Positions 44,080 to 53,649 of a stretch of DNA of 64,000 nucleotides are shown here, piece by piece (position 1 is the stretch's first letter; every line of letters starts with the position of its first letter). The DNA comes from Phytopythium helicoides. Its lineage: Eukaryota; Oomycota; Peronosporomycetes; Pythiales; Pythiaceae. Below the pieces are notes generated by a model. It made no database searches. It was not told the DNA's origin and saw only the letters and a list, made by a program, of their open reading frames with translations. The stretch lies in NCBI GenBank assembly GCA_024867545.1, contig JANFNE010000001.1, positions 372,001-436,000 on the forward strand. Reading direction: 5' to 3'. The translations under genes and the position numbers were made by a program.

Positions 44080-44723
44080 CCATCCATTCCTCCCTCCCTC
44101 TATTCCTCCCGTATTTATGGCCGGCCTCGCGATAAAGCAAGATGTAAGGCAAGGCGCGAGCACAGTCTTACAGGCAAGAGCGTCCAGCATGGCACGCGTT
44201 GGTGTCGAGCCGGAAGCGCGGCGGCGCGTCCGTCAATGAGGTGGCGAGCCTTTGACGTGGTTGTGACTCGTTCTGGCCCCTCCGGCGGCCGACTAAGGTA
44301 TACTTGAGCTGAGTATGAAGCTGAAATGAAGCCATTTATACTTACATTTGTGATTCGCTGATTCATTTGTAAAAGAAATGCGTCACTGTCGAAAATGTGG
44401 ACACGGTACTGTAAGCTATATCCCAGGTGGCGTGCGACTGTCCAACGTTTTCATCTTGTTTTTTGTATGGTTGCCTCGTCGTCACGCCGTCCGCGCGCCG
44501 CCGTGTGCAACTGCCCGGCCCAGCTGCTGGATACTGAAACCAAGTCAAATCTACTGTACGCGATTGCGCAGTGTCAAACCCTGTCCAGGAAACGTACGGT
44601 AAACTCGAGATGAGTACTGTCCGAACAGCGCTGCGTGACCGCCGCGACTGCCAAGGCCGCGCCGGTCTCACTTCCCAACGCGCAGCCATTGCATCACTGC
44701 CTCCCCCCACCCCAGCACTCGCA
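44080..44723. other. Flank of zinc-finger gene 4
   Basis: No gene seen. A block at 44396-44416 resembles one upstream of gene 1. An in-frame ATG at 44610 could extend gene 4 by 38 residues. Confidence 0.35.
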
Positions 44724-45338
44724 ATGGACAAGAGCAGCGCCTTCGTGTGCGACGAGCCCGGCTGCGGCAAGCGGTTCAACCGCAAGTACACGCTCGAAGA
44801 GCACAGCAAGATCCACACGGGCGAGCGGCCGCACGTGTGCCCCGTGCGCTCGTGCGGCAAGCGCTTCAGCACCTCTGGCAACCTGTCGAGGCACAAGCGC
44901 CTGCACGGCTACATTGAGCCGCTGCCGTGCCCCGTCGAGGGCTGCGTGTGCACCTTCCCCAGTAACAACAAGCTCGAGAAGCACATGAAGTTCCACTACG
45001 GCACGGCCACGCGCGTGTGCCCCGTCGTCGGCTGCGGCAAGACATTCAGCACGACGGGAAACCTCAACCGCCACCTCAAGAACCACCACGGACAGGACGA
45101 GGTCGAGAGTGCCACCAGCCAGCTCAAGGTCGCCGTGGGGAGCCCAACGAGCGCCGAGCAGTGGGCGGGCGCTGCGAGCAGCGAAGCGCTGCAGCACGAC
45201 GCGAGTGAGCTCTGGATGGCCTCGAGCTTCACGCCCATCGGCTTCTCGGCCGCGAGCAACCCGTTCGACGGAGCGTGGAACGCCGACCTCATGGATGTGC
45301 TCGTGAGCATGCTCGACGACCCCATCGCGACCGTGTAG
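44724..45338 (+). CDS. C2H2 zinc-finger protein 4 of the cluster
   Basis: A 204-residue protein. The fingers begin ten residues after the chosen ATG: FNRKYTLEEHSKIH, FSTSGNLSRHKRLH, FPSNNKLEKHMKFH and FSTTGNLNRHLKNHH. The tail carries VGSPTSAEQWAG, shared with genes 6 and 7, and ends with WNADLMDVLVSMLDDP, the second tail class. The initiator-like CATCACTGCC lies about 30 bases upstream of 44724, favouring this ATG over 44610. Confidence 0.83.
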   Translation: MDKSSAFVCDEPGCGKRFNRKYTLEEHSKIHTGERPHVCPVRSCGKRFSTSGNLSRHKRLHGYIEPLPCPVEGCVCTFPSNNKLEKHMKFHYGTATRVCPVVGCGKTFSTTGNLNRHLKNHHGQDEVESATSQLKVAVGSPTSAEQWAGAASSEALQHDASELWMASSFTPIGFSAASNPFDGAWNADLMDVLVSMLDDPIATV

Positions 45339-46156
45339 ACTGTAGATTCCTAGCGCCATCAACTAATTTATTCAAAGCTTGCGCTCCAAATCATGGCATC
45401 CATCTCTCTTTGCTCGAGGACCGCTGGCAGCACTGCTCACACCGAGCTGATGACAGTCACGAACGCTTTGCCAGACGCGACTGTCGCGAGCATCTGGAGC
45501 CGATTGTAGCCATGCGTAGAGAGCAGGATCGGCTAACGACCAGCAGTTGATGTGAGCTAAGCGTGTGACGGCCTCGCAGAGCCACAAACTGCGTGGACAC
45601 GACCGGCGGCGTCAACTGTTCGCGGGCAAAAGCGCGTACAGCGAGTCTGCGTTTCTGTAAAACTCTATTATCTGATTATTTTCTTAGAATAGTATATTTG
45701 AAAGCGAATATTGATATTTAGAAGTCTCTATAAACCTATGAAACAGATTTTTCCACCGTGTATTAGCTAAGCGTTAAACTGGAGACCGTATGGCTGCTGA
45801 ACTCTTGCACGCGCCAATGTCGCACGAATGCCCCAGTTTGGACACGCTTGATCTCAGAAACCGCTGTTCATGGCGCTGCAATCGCCCGCCGCTGTCGATT
45901 ATGCGCTCGCCACACTGGAAGTCCACCGCTGTCTTGCGCGCGGCTATACAGGCCGGACGTACGGACAGATGAGGAGGCCACGCGATTTGCTCGCCCTAGT
46001 CCGTCGTCTGTCTCCGCTGCTCCCGTGTCCACTTTTCGCGCCTGGGGACTTGGTCCGCTCCGTCGGACAACGAGACGCCCGAACAGCCAAGTCGAAGATG
46101 AGGCGGTCGGGCAGACGTCTCATTCCCAAATTCACACTCGACCACCTTCCACCATC
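45339..46156. other. Intergenic with an AT-rich block
   Basis: No gene seen. Bases 45655-45780 are strikingly AT-rich for this GC-rich window and stand alone between two zinc-finger genes. Confidence 0.4.
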
Positions 46157-46804
46157 ATGCAGAGCAACATGTCTCCCAAGGCTGCCGACGTGGTCGCAGC
46201 GCCCATCATCTGCCCGGAGCCTGGCTGCACTCGCCAGTTCCAGCGCAAGAGCGCGCTGTCCGAGCACATGAAGTCGCACACTGGCGAGCGGCCGCACGTG
46301 TGCCCTGTTCGAACCTGCGGCAAGCGGTTCACGACCTCAGGCAACCTGTCGCGCCACAAGCGCACCCATGGCTACATTGAGCCCCTCCAGTGCCCAGTCC
46401 AGGGCTGCGTGTGCACCTTCCCGAGCAACAACAAGCTTGAGAAACACATGAAGTTCCACTACGGCGAGGCGACTCGTATCTGCTCCGTTGTGGGCTGCGG
46501 CAAGACCTTCAGCACGACGGGCAACCTCAATCGCCACCTCAAGAACTACCATGGCCAGCAGGAGCAGGAGGAGCTCAGTCTGAAGGATGTCCGCGTCTCG
46601 GTAAGCAGTCCGGTGAGCGGTGACCATCTCTTCGTGACACCCGAGGAGGATGTCGACATGATGACCATGGACATGTTCGCGCCGTTTAACTCGATGGACG
46701 CCGACTTTTTCCTGCCTCGTGGAGATGAGCTCGACGAGATCTGGTCGCCGGCAGTGCTAGACACGCTGCAGATCATTCTCGGCGATGACTCCAGTAGCTT
46801 CTAG
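46157..46804 (+). CDS. C2H2 zinc-finger protein 5 of the cluster
   Basis: A 215-residue protein. Finger 1 is FQRKSALSEHMKSH, finger 2 FTTSGNLSRHKRTH, finger 3 FPSNNKLEKHMKFH and finger 4 FSTTGNLNRHLKNYH. An acidic tail rich in Asp and Met follows, ending WSPAVLDTLQIILGDDSSSF. The ATG sits in CACCATCATG, as in gene 6 (AACCATCATG). An open frame upstream without conserved residues is not included. Confidence 0.85.
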   Translation: MQSNMSPKAADVVAAPIICPEPGCTRQFQRKSALSEHMKSHTGERPHVCPVRTCGKRFTTSGNLSRHKRTHGYIEPLQCPVQGCVCTFPSNNKLEKHMKFHYGEATRICSVVGCGKTFSTTGNLNRHLKNYHGQQEQEELSLKDVRVSVSSPVSGDHLFVTPEEDVDMMTMDMFAPFNSMDADFFLPRGDELDEIWSPAVLDTLQIILGDDSSSF

Positions 46805-48021
46805 GCTAGTTTTGCGCTCGACAACACTATTTATCGATCTGAATGCATTATCTCGAACACTACTCCTGCCTGGCTTTTCTAAGATCGAGTGCATCAAGCA
46901 CCTTCGTGCGCCACAGAACTGGTAGTGAATGAGCCACAAGTCACATCCAACAGCTTTACCCCCTTAGCGAGGGCTTGGCCGTCACGTTGGATGTCCAGTT
47001 GATGCGCCAAGGTCCAACAGTTCTACGGTCGAGAGCTCGCTGGCAGACTCTCAGCCACAAAGCGGGGCAACACTGACGTGAGCTGTTGCGTTTGACTCTA
47101 ATCTGATCTTCATGGTGACGACTGTGCATGTTCCAGAATGGCTGATGAAAAGGAGCGAGTGACATCAATGTGATCTTTGTGGGCCTCGACTTGAGCCGCA
47201 CGAGCGCCGATCCGATGCCAATTGTTGAACGGTCTGGTAGGTGGGGCTGGTGCACGATGGGTCAGCGTGTTGGACTGACAAGAGACGCACTACACTGTTC
47301 AACTCGCCATCGTGATCTCTGCAGCACGGACATGCCTGTCAATGACCGACGGCAGCGGCACTCCTTGCGCATGAAAATCCATTCCGCCCTCCACGGTGGA
47401 CACAAGTGCTCTCGGCGCAGCATTGAGTGAGCACGAAACGATATGTATACAGTTCTTCGCACCATCCACCATGAATATAAAATCCGCCACATGAGAGCTC
47501 ACAGATTCCCAAAGCGCGGGAAATGCATGGGAGGCGTGGACAAGAGATCCGCTTGGTGCTCTGCGCTTGCTCACTCGCCAAAGTTGTCGACGAAGCACTC
47601 TTGCACAGTACGCACGGCGCCATCTGCAGGTGGCAATCGCCCTTCGCCACAATTTCGGGCAAGGCTCATGTGTCAGCTCATCGACATCTGTCGCGAGGCG
47701 CCAGAGACGGGATGGCCATCGACGACCGGCTCAAGCAAGTGTCACACTCGGCTGCCGCGTTTGCAGTCTCGAGAGCACAACAACAGCGGGAGCTCCGAAT
47801 CATGATTAGAGCCCCTGGATACTGCAAAGCACGCGTGGACATGTCCAGCGCTCGTCAGCCCAGATGCGACTGGTGCCACACGAAAGATGTGCACCCCCGT
47901 TGAATCCATGTTCCCCCTGCGTCGCGTAGACACCGGGAGGGGCAGCGGGCACAGAATCACTCTCCAATTTGCCAATTGTCGACGACTGCAACAGCAGCCA
48001 GCCCATATCGACGCAACCATC
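46805..48021. other. Intergenic, no confident gene; initiator for gene 6
   Basis: Several mid-size frames cross 47300-47880 on both strands without any recognised family. An initiator-like TCACTCTCCAATTTGCC begins at 47957, 65 bases before gene 6. Confidence 0.35.
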
Positions 48022-48687
48022 ATGAACTCCCCTTCCGCCTCCAACGCCTCTGAGGTGCTCGCATGCCCCGAGCCTGGCTGCCCGCGCCAGTTCGTGCGCA
48101 AGTTCAGCCTGCTGGAGCACGTCAAGACGCACACGCCCGCGGGGCAGCACGTGTGCCCTGTGCGCTCGTGCGGCAAAACGTTCAGCACGTCGGGCAACCT
48201 GTCGCGCCACAAGCGACTGCACGGCTACATTGAGCCGCTTCCGTGCCCCGTCGAGGGCTGCGTGTGCACCTTCCCTAGCAACAAGAAGCTTGAGAAGCAC
48301 ATGAAGTTCCACTTCAGCGCTGAGGTCAAGCCGTGCACTGTCGAAGGCTGCGGCAAGGCCTTCAGCACGACGGGCAACCTCAACCGCCACCTCAAGAACC
48401 ACCACGGTATCATCGAGGGACTCTCTGACTGCAACAGCCCGCGGCCGACCGTCAAGGCGCTGAGCGCCAGCCCCACGAGCGCCGACCAGTGGGCTCAGAG
48501 TCCCGTGTCCATGGACATGGACGATGACCTGCTGCTCTGGTCGTCGACGTGCTTCGTGCCAACCGACATTGACCTCAGCGCCGGCCCCATCTTCGAGGGT
48601 GACGACGCGGACATTTGGACGCCCGAGCTGCTCGACACGCTCGTGACGCTCCTGGACAACGACACCTCCGACGCCACCATGCTGTAA
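48022..48687 (+). CDS. C2H2 zinc-finger protein 6 of the cluster
   Basis: A 221-residue protein. Fingers: FVRKFSLLEHVKTH, FSTSGNLSRHKRLH, FPSNKKLEKHMKFH and FSTTGNLNRHLKNHH; the first linker is TPAGQH instead of TGEKPH. The tail has ALSASPTSADQWAQ and WTPELLDTLVTLLDND near its end. Acidic residues flank the last motif, as in activation or degron helices; its role is unknown. Confidence 0.85.
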   Translation: MNSPSASNASEVLACPEPGCPRQFVRKFSLLEHVKTHTPAGQHVCPVRSCGKTFSTSGNLSRHKRLHGYIEPLPCPVEGCVCTFPSNKKLEKHMKFHFSAEVKPCTVEGCGKAFSTTGNLNRHLKNHHGIIEGLSDCNSPRPTVKALSASPTSADQWAQSPVSMDMDDDLLLWSSTCFVPTDIDLSAGPIFEGDDADIWTPELLDTLVTLLDNDTSDATML

Positions 48688-50033
48688 AGCACAGGTGGAA
48701 GCGGCTCTAGGATTTGCATAACAACATAATTTATTCCCGTGAACACTTCCACGCTCCCCATGTTGGTTTTTCTCAAAGCAGAAAGCAGCGCAACGGCGGT
48801 GAGCGTAAGCCGCGAGCCATGGCAGTCGTACTTGATTCAGAAGCAGAAGCCACGTTTACTCCCTTTGCGGTACCGTGGCTGGAGACTACGGTACTTCTGC
48901 TCGCCGCAATCGCAGTGTTTACAGCGCCGAGTCCAACGCTATTCAAACCGTGCAGCCTGGTTCACTGCAACTCGACAAGCCATGCTCTATCGTGCATACA
49001 ACTTTACGGTTCGTCCAGATGCTACGAGCAAACCAACGGCACGAGCTAAAGGTCGTTGGGACGTAAGACCTGAGGTCGCAGGCTGATGACCAGACGAACG
49101 GGTGGAGGTATCAACAGGTGGTGCCGTTGTGGATCGCCGCAAGTCTGCAATGACCATCAAAATCCACCAAGCTGTTTGACTCGCGGCTCATTTCATCAAT
49201 GCGGTCCCCCAGCCGCAAAAAAGATCGCTCAACTGCACGATCCGAGATCTGTTGTGCTCGTTGCGTGCTCGTCGTCGTATGCTCAGACAGCGCGAGTTGA
49301 GTCCTGCGGGACACCGAGACGGCAGTCCAACGACCGAATTGAATAGGCCGGGCGTCGCGTGGTCGCGGACCTGACAGCCGACTCAAGGAGACCCGCTGCT
49401 GGCTAAAAGCTGCGATTACCGGTACCAATGCTGCAGCCCGGCTCGCCGCCCGTTCGACTGCCGCAACGCGAAAGCAGCAGCGGCAGATTTTGCTCCCCAG
49501 CGAAGCGTCTGGCCGCCAAATCTCAGTGTCAATCGGTTACCTCAGCTAACTTTGCTGCTTCGTTGGCTGGATCAGGACACAGTGTCCTGATGACAGGCAT
49601 AATCGAGTGTCTGTACGCAGCACAGTGGCGTCTCATTTCGGCGGCGACGCGGGTCTCACTGAGAGACCGCAACGTGCGAGTCATATGCCGTCCGTCCGTA
49701 CGTCTCCCTCGTGAGCCTCGGATACACTGCAGGTGCTGCGTCTGTTCTTTGCGAGGTGAGTCGAGCTGCTCATTGTGAGCCGCTCACTTGGCTTCAAAGC
49801 AGGACACGTTGAGAGTCACACGTTCACCAGGGATAGGAGATGAGCCGGTACGGATGGCATGTGTGGTAGAGTATCGAGACCGTCGCGAAAGCGAAGGAGG
49901 GAGGCCCGCTAGTCGACTTGACAGGCCTCGGTACGGTACATTCCGTGCAGGAAGGCTCGCTCCTCCCTCTGTCGGTCCGTCGTCGGTCACGCCTCAGTCA
50001 TTCCGCGATTTGCTCGCGCCTTTGCCACCTGCC
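48688..50033. promoter_or_regulatory. Upstream region of zinc-finger gene 7
   Basis: No gene supported in most of this stretch. GTACGGTAC lies at 49931-49939. TCATTCC at 49998-50004 with ATTTGCTC at 50008-50015 fits the oomycete initiator plus flanking promoter region, 36 bases before the ATG at 50034, so gene 7 probably starts there rather than in the longer open frame. Confidence 0.5.
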
Positions 50034-51002
50034 ATGAACTCGCAGGTGTCAAAGCTCCCTGGACTCGAGTTGTCTGTCTCGCGACAGGTCTCGCTCGGCA
50101 GCATGAGCTCCGCGTCCTTCCCGTCGCCCACGATGTCCAATTACACGCCCACGAGCACCAATTTCTCGATGAGCAGCTCCGCTCCGCTGTGTCACCCGTC
50201 CAAGGAGCACATCAAGGACGCTCCGCGGCGATCGACCAGCCAGTCCTTGGACTCGTCCGACCCGTCCTCACGCCCGCTACCACCCCACGCGTGCCCAGAG
50301 CCAGGATGCCCCCGAAGATTCAACCGAAAGTACACGCTCGCAGAGCACATGAAGACGCATACGGGCGAGCGACCGCACGTGTGCCCCGTTCGCACCTGTG
50401 CCAAGCGCTTCAGCACGTCGGGCAACCTGTCAAGACACAAGCGTCTGCACGGCTACATTGAGCCGCTCAAGTGTCCCGTTGAGGGCTGTGTGTGTGCCTT
50501 TCCAAGCAACAACAAGCTCGAGAAGCATATGCAGTTTCACTACGGCAGCGCAGTCAAGGTTTGCCCGGTCGTTGGCTGCGGCAAGACCTTCAGCACGACA
50601 GGAAACCTCAATCGCCACCTCAAGCACCAGCACACGGCACTTGAGCGACGTCTCAAGCCCATCGTTATGATGGCTCCGCCGATTGTAATGGGGAACCACC
50701 GCAGCCCCACTAGTTCCGAGAGCTGGGCTCCGCCAGGTTCTTCTCAGTTCCGAGCTCAGCCGCTGACTCTGTCTCTGCCACTCCCACCGCCGCCACCACC
50801 GCTCGTGTATCCGCCACCAGCTCAGCAGCAGTCGATTTGGTCGCAGGAGCAGCAGTTGCCGCCCATGACCGCGCCTCTGTTCTCGCCCACCAAGGCTTGC
50901 GTCGAGATGTTTGAGGAGGTGTGGAATCCCGAGATGCTCGATACGCTCGTATCGGTGCTGCACGACCCGAACGCGCGGTACCAAGCGGCCCAGCAGTACT
51001 AA
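50034..51002 (+). CDS. C2H2 zinc-finger protein 7 of the cluster
   Basis: A 322-residue protein. A Ser-rich N-terminal region of 85 residues precedes the fingers FNRKYTLAEHMKTH, FSTSGNLSRHKRLH, FPSNNKLEKHMQFH and FSTTGNLNRHLKHQH. The tail carries HRSPTSSESWAPP, a poly-Pro tract and WNPEMLDTLVSVLHDP close to the end. The start is supported by the initiator at 49998. The Fanzor gene begins 421 bases downstream. Confidence 0.87.
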   Translation: MNSQVSKLPGLELSVSRQVSLGSMSSASFPSPTMSNYTPTSTNFSMSSSAPLCHPSKEHIKDAPRRSTSQSLDSSDPSSRPLPPHACPEPGCPRRFNRKYTLAEHMKTHTGERPHVCPVRTCAKRFSTSGNLSRHKRLHGYIEPLKCPVEGCVCAFPSNNKLEKHMQFHYGSAVKVCPVVGCGKTFSTTGNLNRHLKHQHTALERRLKPIVMMAPPIVMGNHRSPTSSESWAPPGSSQFRAQPLTLSLPLPPPPPPLVYPPPAQQQSIWSQEQQLPPMTAPLFSPTKACVEMFEEVWNPEMLDTLVSVLHDPNARYQAAQQY

Positions 51003-51423
51003 GTTATCTCCTCGCTCGCGAGCTAGCCTAAACGTATACAGTAGTAACAAATGAAATGGCCGGGGTACCCGGCATTGGCGCTGTGGTAGATGGCCACAAA
51101 AACCTCCACTTCTACATTCACCTTTCTCATCACAACGATCGACGTAAGCGGGTTGCGCGATGCCCTCCCCAGCGATGACAACAGCACTGCATGGACACTT
51201 CATATTGCTTGTTGAAGATGCCATAGGAAGGATCTCCAGAGCTCCATCATGAGCCTCGGCAAGCTAGTAAAGCGGCCTTTGCCGCTCTGCCTGCATACAC
51301 GTAAACGGTCATGATGAGACAATAGCATGTTTTGAATTGTCAAGCGCCCACTCGCTCTCGAACGGCAACGAACGAAAGCGGCTGCCGACCCTGATCTCCC
51401 TACTCACAGTGTAATTTGCCACC
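51003..51423. other. Between zinc-finger gene 7 and the Fanzor gene
   Basis: No gene seen. It must hold the left end of the Fanzor element if one persists, but no terminal repeat was recognised by eye. Confidence 0.3.
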
Positions 51424-53402
51424 ATGGCAAACAAGCGCGCTCGATCGGGCAAGGAGGGCGATCCAGGTCCCCGGCGAGGCAGGTCCAAGATCAGACAAGC
51501 TGCCGCAGGGCTATGCAGATCCACAACGAGTAGAGCTGCTTCAGCAACTCGTCGAGGTCGGTCCAAGACAACACGTGCAGCTGGTCCGACGTCAGGCGGT
51601 GCTAGGTCTAAAAGGAAGAAACGCAGTGCAGAACCACGCAAGAGTCAGTCAAAGAGGCGACGGGCCGAAGTCGAAGCTCGTGACGCAGCCAACGCCAAGT
51701 CCTCGCTTGTGTGCGTCAAGACGTCGCTAAAGGCGTTTTGCAAGAGCGATGAGGCCATGACTTTGCCGTGGGAGTCCGTGCTGGCGGATATGGACCAGGC
51801 CGTGCTGGAGGCTTACGTCCTCGCCAACATCCACGCCGTGCGGATGTGTCAGCTGGGCGATGCAGTGGAGCCACTCAACCAGGTCTTCTTCTACAGATGC
51901 CTATCGTGTGTTTGCAACGCCAACTCCACACTCGGGTCTCCTGCATTCCAGCAATCAGTCACGCTGTACAACTCTTGGCGAGGTGAGGACGCTCGACGTG
52001 CAAGCAACCGGCAGATTACCGCTGGGTGGCAGCAGAACGCAGCCCAAATGATGGCCACTAACACCAAGAATGCGATCGTAGGCAACTTCTATCGTCGCTT
52101 CCACCGTCACATCAAGCGGGTCTACGATATGAATGGTGCTGAGACCTACGTCATGATCAAGAGCATCCTGGACCCTGTCTACAACGGCAACGATACCGAG
52201 GTGCAGGCTTGGCGAGAGCAGATCCCGCGCAACGAGAGCGGCTACTTGTCCGACGAGGCTAACAGATTGCTTCCTCTCACCTACATGATTCTAACCGACA
52301 TTGAGGAGAGGAATCGGCGATTTCAGCATCGACAGGACATCCCAGAGGTCCGCACGTTCAGTCTCCTGCCGACAAAGAATGGGTTCAAGTGCTCGCACTT
52401 CAAGATGTGCAAGACGGCGCTCCGCAGCCTACTTTACGTGCTGGTGTTCGCGTGCCTCCTTTAGGCGACGATTGGAATGCTGTCGCAGACGATTGGTGGC
52501 ACAGTCTCTTCAATATCGAGAAGTTTGAAACAGCCAACAAGAAGTTCGCAGGAGAGATCGTGACGGACGGAAAGGCTGTCAGCATTGTCATGCGGAAAAC
52601 CCATCCGGCAACAGACCGCCCACTTCGGGAAGAAGACTACGATGTCATGTGGGGCCTAGATCCTGGCAGACGAGATTTGTTTGTAGCAACCAACCAGGAC
52701 GGTGAGACTATCCATTGCTCTTCTCGTGAATTCTACGAGGATGCTCGCTACCACAAGAGCAATCAGAAAATAGCTTGCTGGAAGGAGCGGCGTCCCGACA
52801 TTTTGACGGCCGAGCGTCAGATGCCGTCGAAGAAGACCGCGTCGCTCGAGCTGCTGGAAACGTACACACGATACGTTATTCCACGTATGGAAAACCTGCT
52901 AGGATTTTCACGGACAAAGGGATTCCGCAACCTGCGTTTTGGACGGTACATCTTTGCGCAGAAAAAGCTACATGAACTCTGCCGGAGACTGACCCAGCAA
53001 GCAGGCAGGCGAACGGTGGTTGGATTTGGAGATTGGAGCAATACCAATTACTCTGGACTCATCAAGAAGTGCCCCGCGGGGCCGGTCAAAAGACTGGAGC
53101 ACACGTTGAGAAACTACTGTCGTGTACAACCAATTGACGAGTTTCGCACCAGCAAGCATCGCTCACGTTGCCACCGGCAGCTAGAATACCAGTACAGTCT
53201 CCGACTCTGCAAGGTCAAGAACAGCACGGACAAGGAATGGCGGACGTGCAAGGTTTATAGTGTGCTCCATTGTCGATCCAATGGCTGTTTTGGTACTACT
53301 GTGAACCGCGACGTCAACGCCTCGAAGAACATGCTCATGCTCCTCCTCAACATGCTCCGTGGTCAACCAAGACCTACCGTTTTCTGTCGAGCGCCAACTT
53401 AA
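51424..53402 (+). pseudogene. Fanzor1-type (eukaryotic TnpB-like) RNA-guided nuclease gene with one frameshift
   Basis: Two overlapping frames, 51424-52464 and from about 52440 to 53402, together span about 659 codons. The first starts in a good context (CCACCATGG), has a basic nuclear-targeting-like region (residues 50-85), the middle domain, and FSLLPTKNGFKCSHF before the break. The second carries the RuvC-like core: WGLDPGRRDLFVAT (first Asp), VVGFGDWSN, DEFRTSKHRSRCHRQ (candidate displaced Glu plus part of a zinc ribbon), HCRSNGC and NRDVNASKN (last Asp). Family knowledge: Fanzors are eukaryotic relatives of TnpB that cut DNA guided by an RNA from the element's 3' end. The shift is what a one-base loss near 52440-52464 would give. 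The zinc ribbon's first half is also degenerate. It may be dead, or the shift may be a sequencing error. Confidence 0.85.
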
Positions 53403-53486
53403 CACATCAGGGGCCACAAAGTGTCTGCAGGTGCGCTCAGCGTTGCCCGCAGATAGCACTGTATACTCAGGCATTGTTGCATTTTC

Positions 53487-53553
53487 ACTGGGTTCCATTC
53501 CCAGTCATCGTCTTTTATCGTAGGATGCCGGGCTTACCACGGCCATACCCGTG
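53487..53553 (+). other. Two hairpins downstream of the Fanzor gene
   Basis: ACTGGG/CCCAGT with a 7-base loop (53487-53505) and CACGG/CCGTG with a 6-base loop (53538-53553) lie 85-151 bases after the stop. This is where a guide RNA scaffold or element end would be expected, but short hairpins also arise by chance. Confidence 0.3.
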
Positions 53554-53649
53554 AGCCGAAGGCGAGTGCTAGCAACCATCATGATACCAACGGTGTTCAT
53601 TGTATTCTACAGCTTTGTCTACCCTATGTCTATCAGCGGCGCGGGCCGC

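Noticed and set aside
47299..47903. Overlapping frames of about 120 codons on both strands between zinc-finger genes 5 and 6
   Set aside because: Several compete in different frames, no family recognised, no start context or splice support.
52390..52464. A 75-nt intron in the Fanzor gene
   Set aside because: It would remove conserved residues (KCSHFKMCKTAL) and leave the downstream core out of frame.
51290..53600. Inverted TCATGATG sequences on each side of the Fanzor gene as terminal repeats
   Set aside because: Only eight self-complementary bases match; too short and likely by chance.
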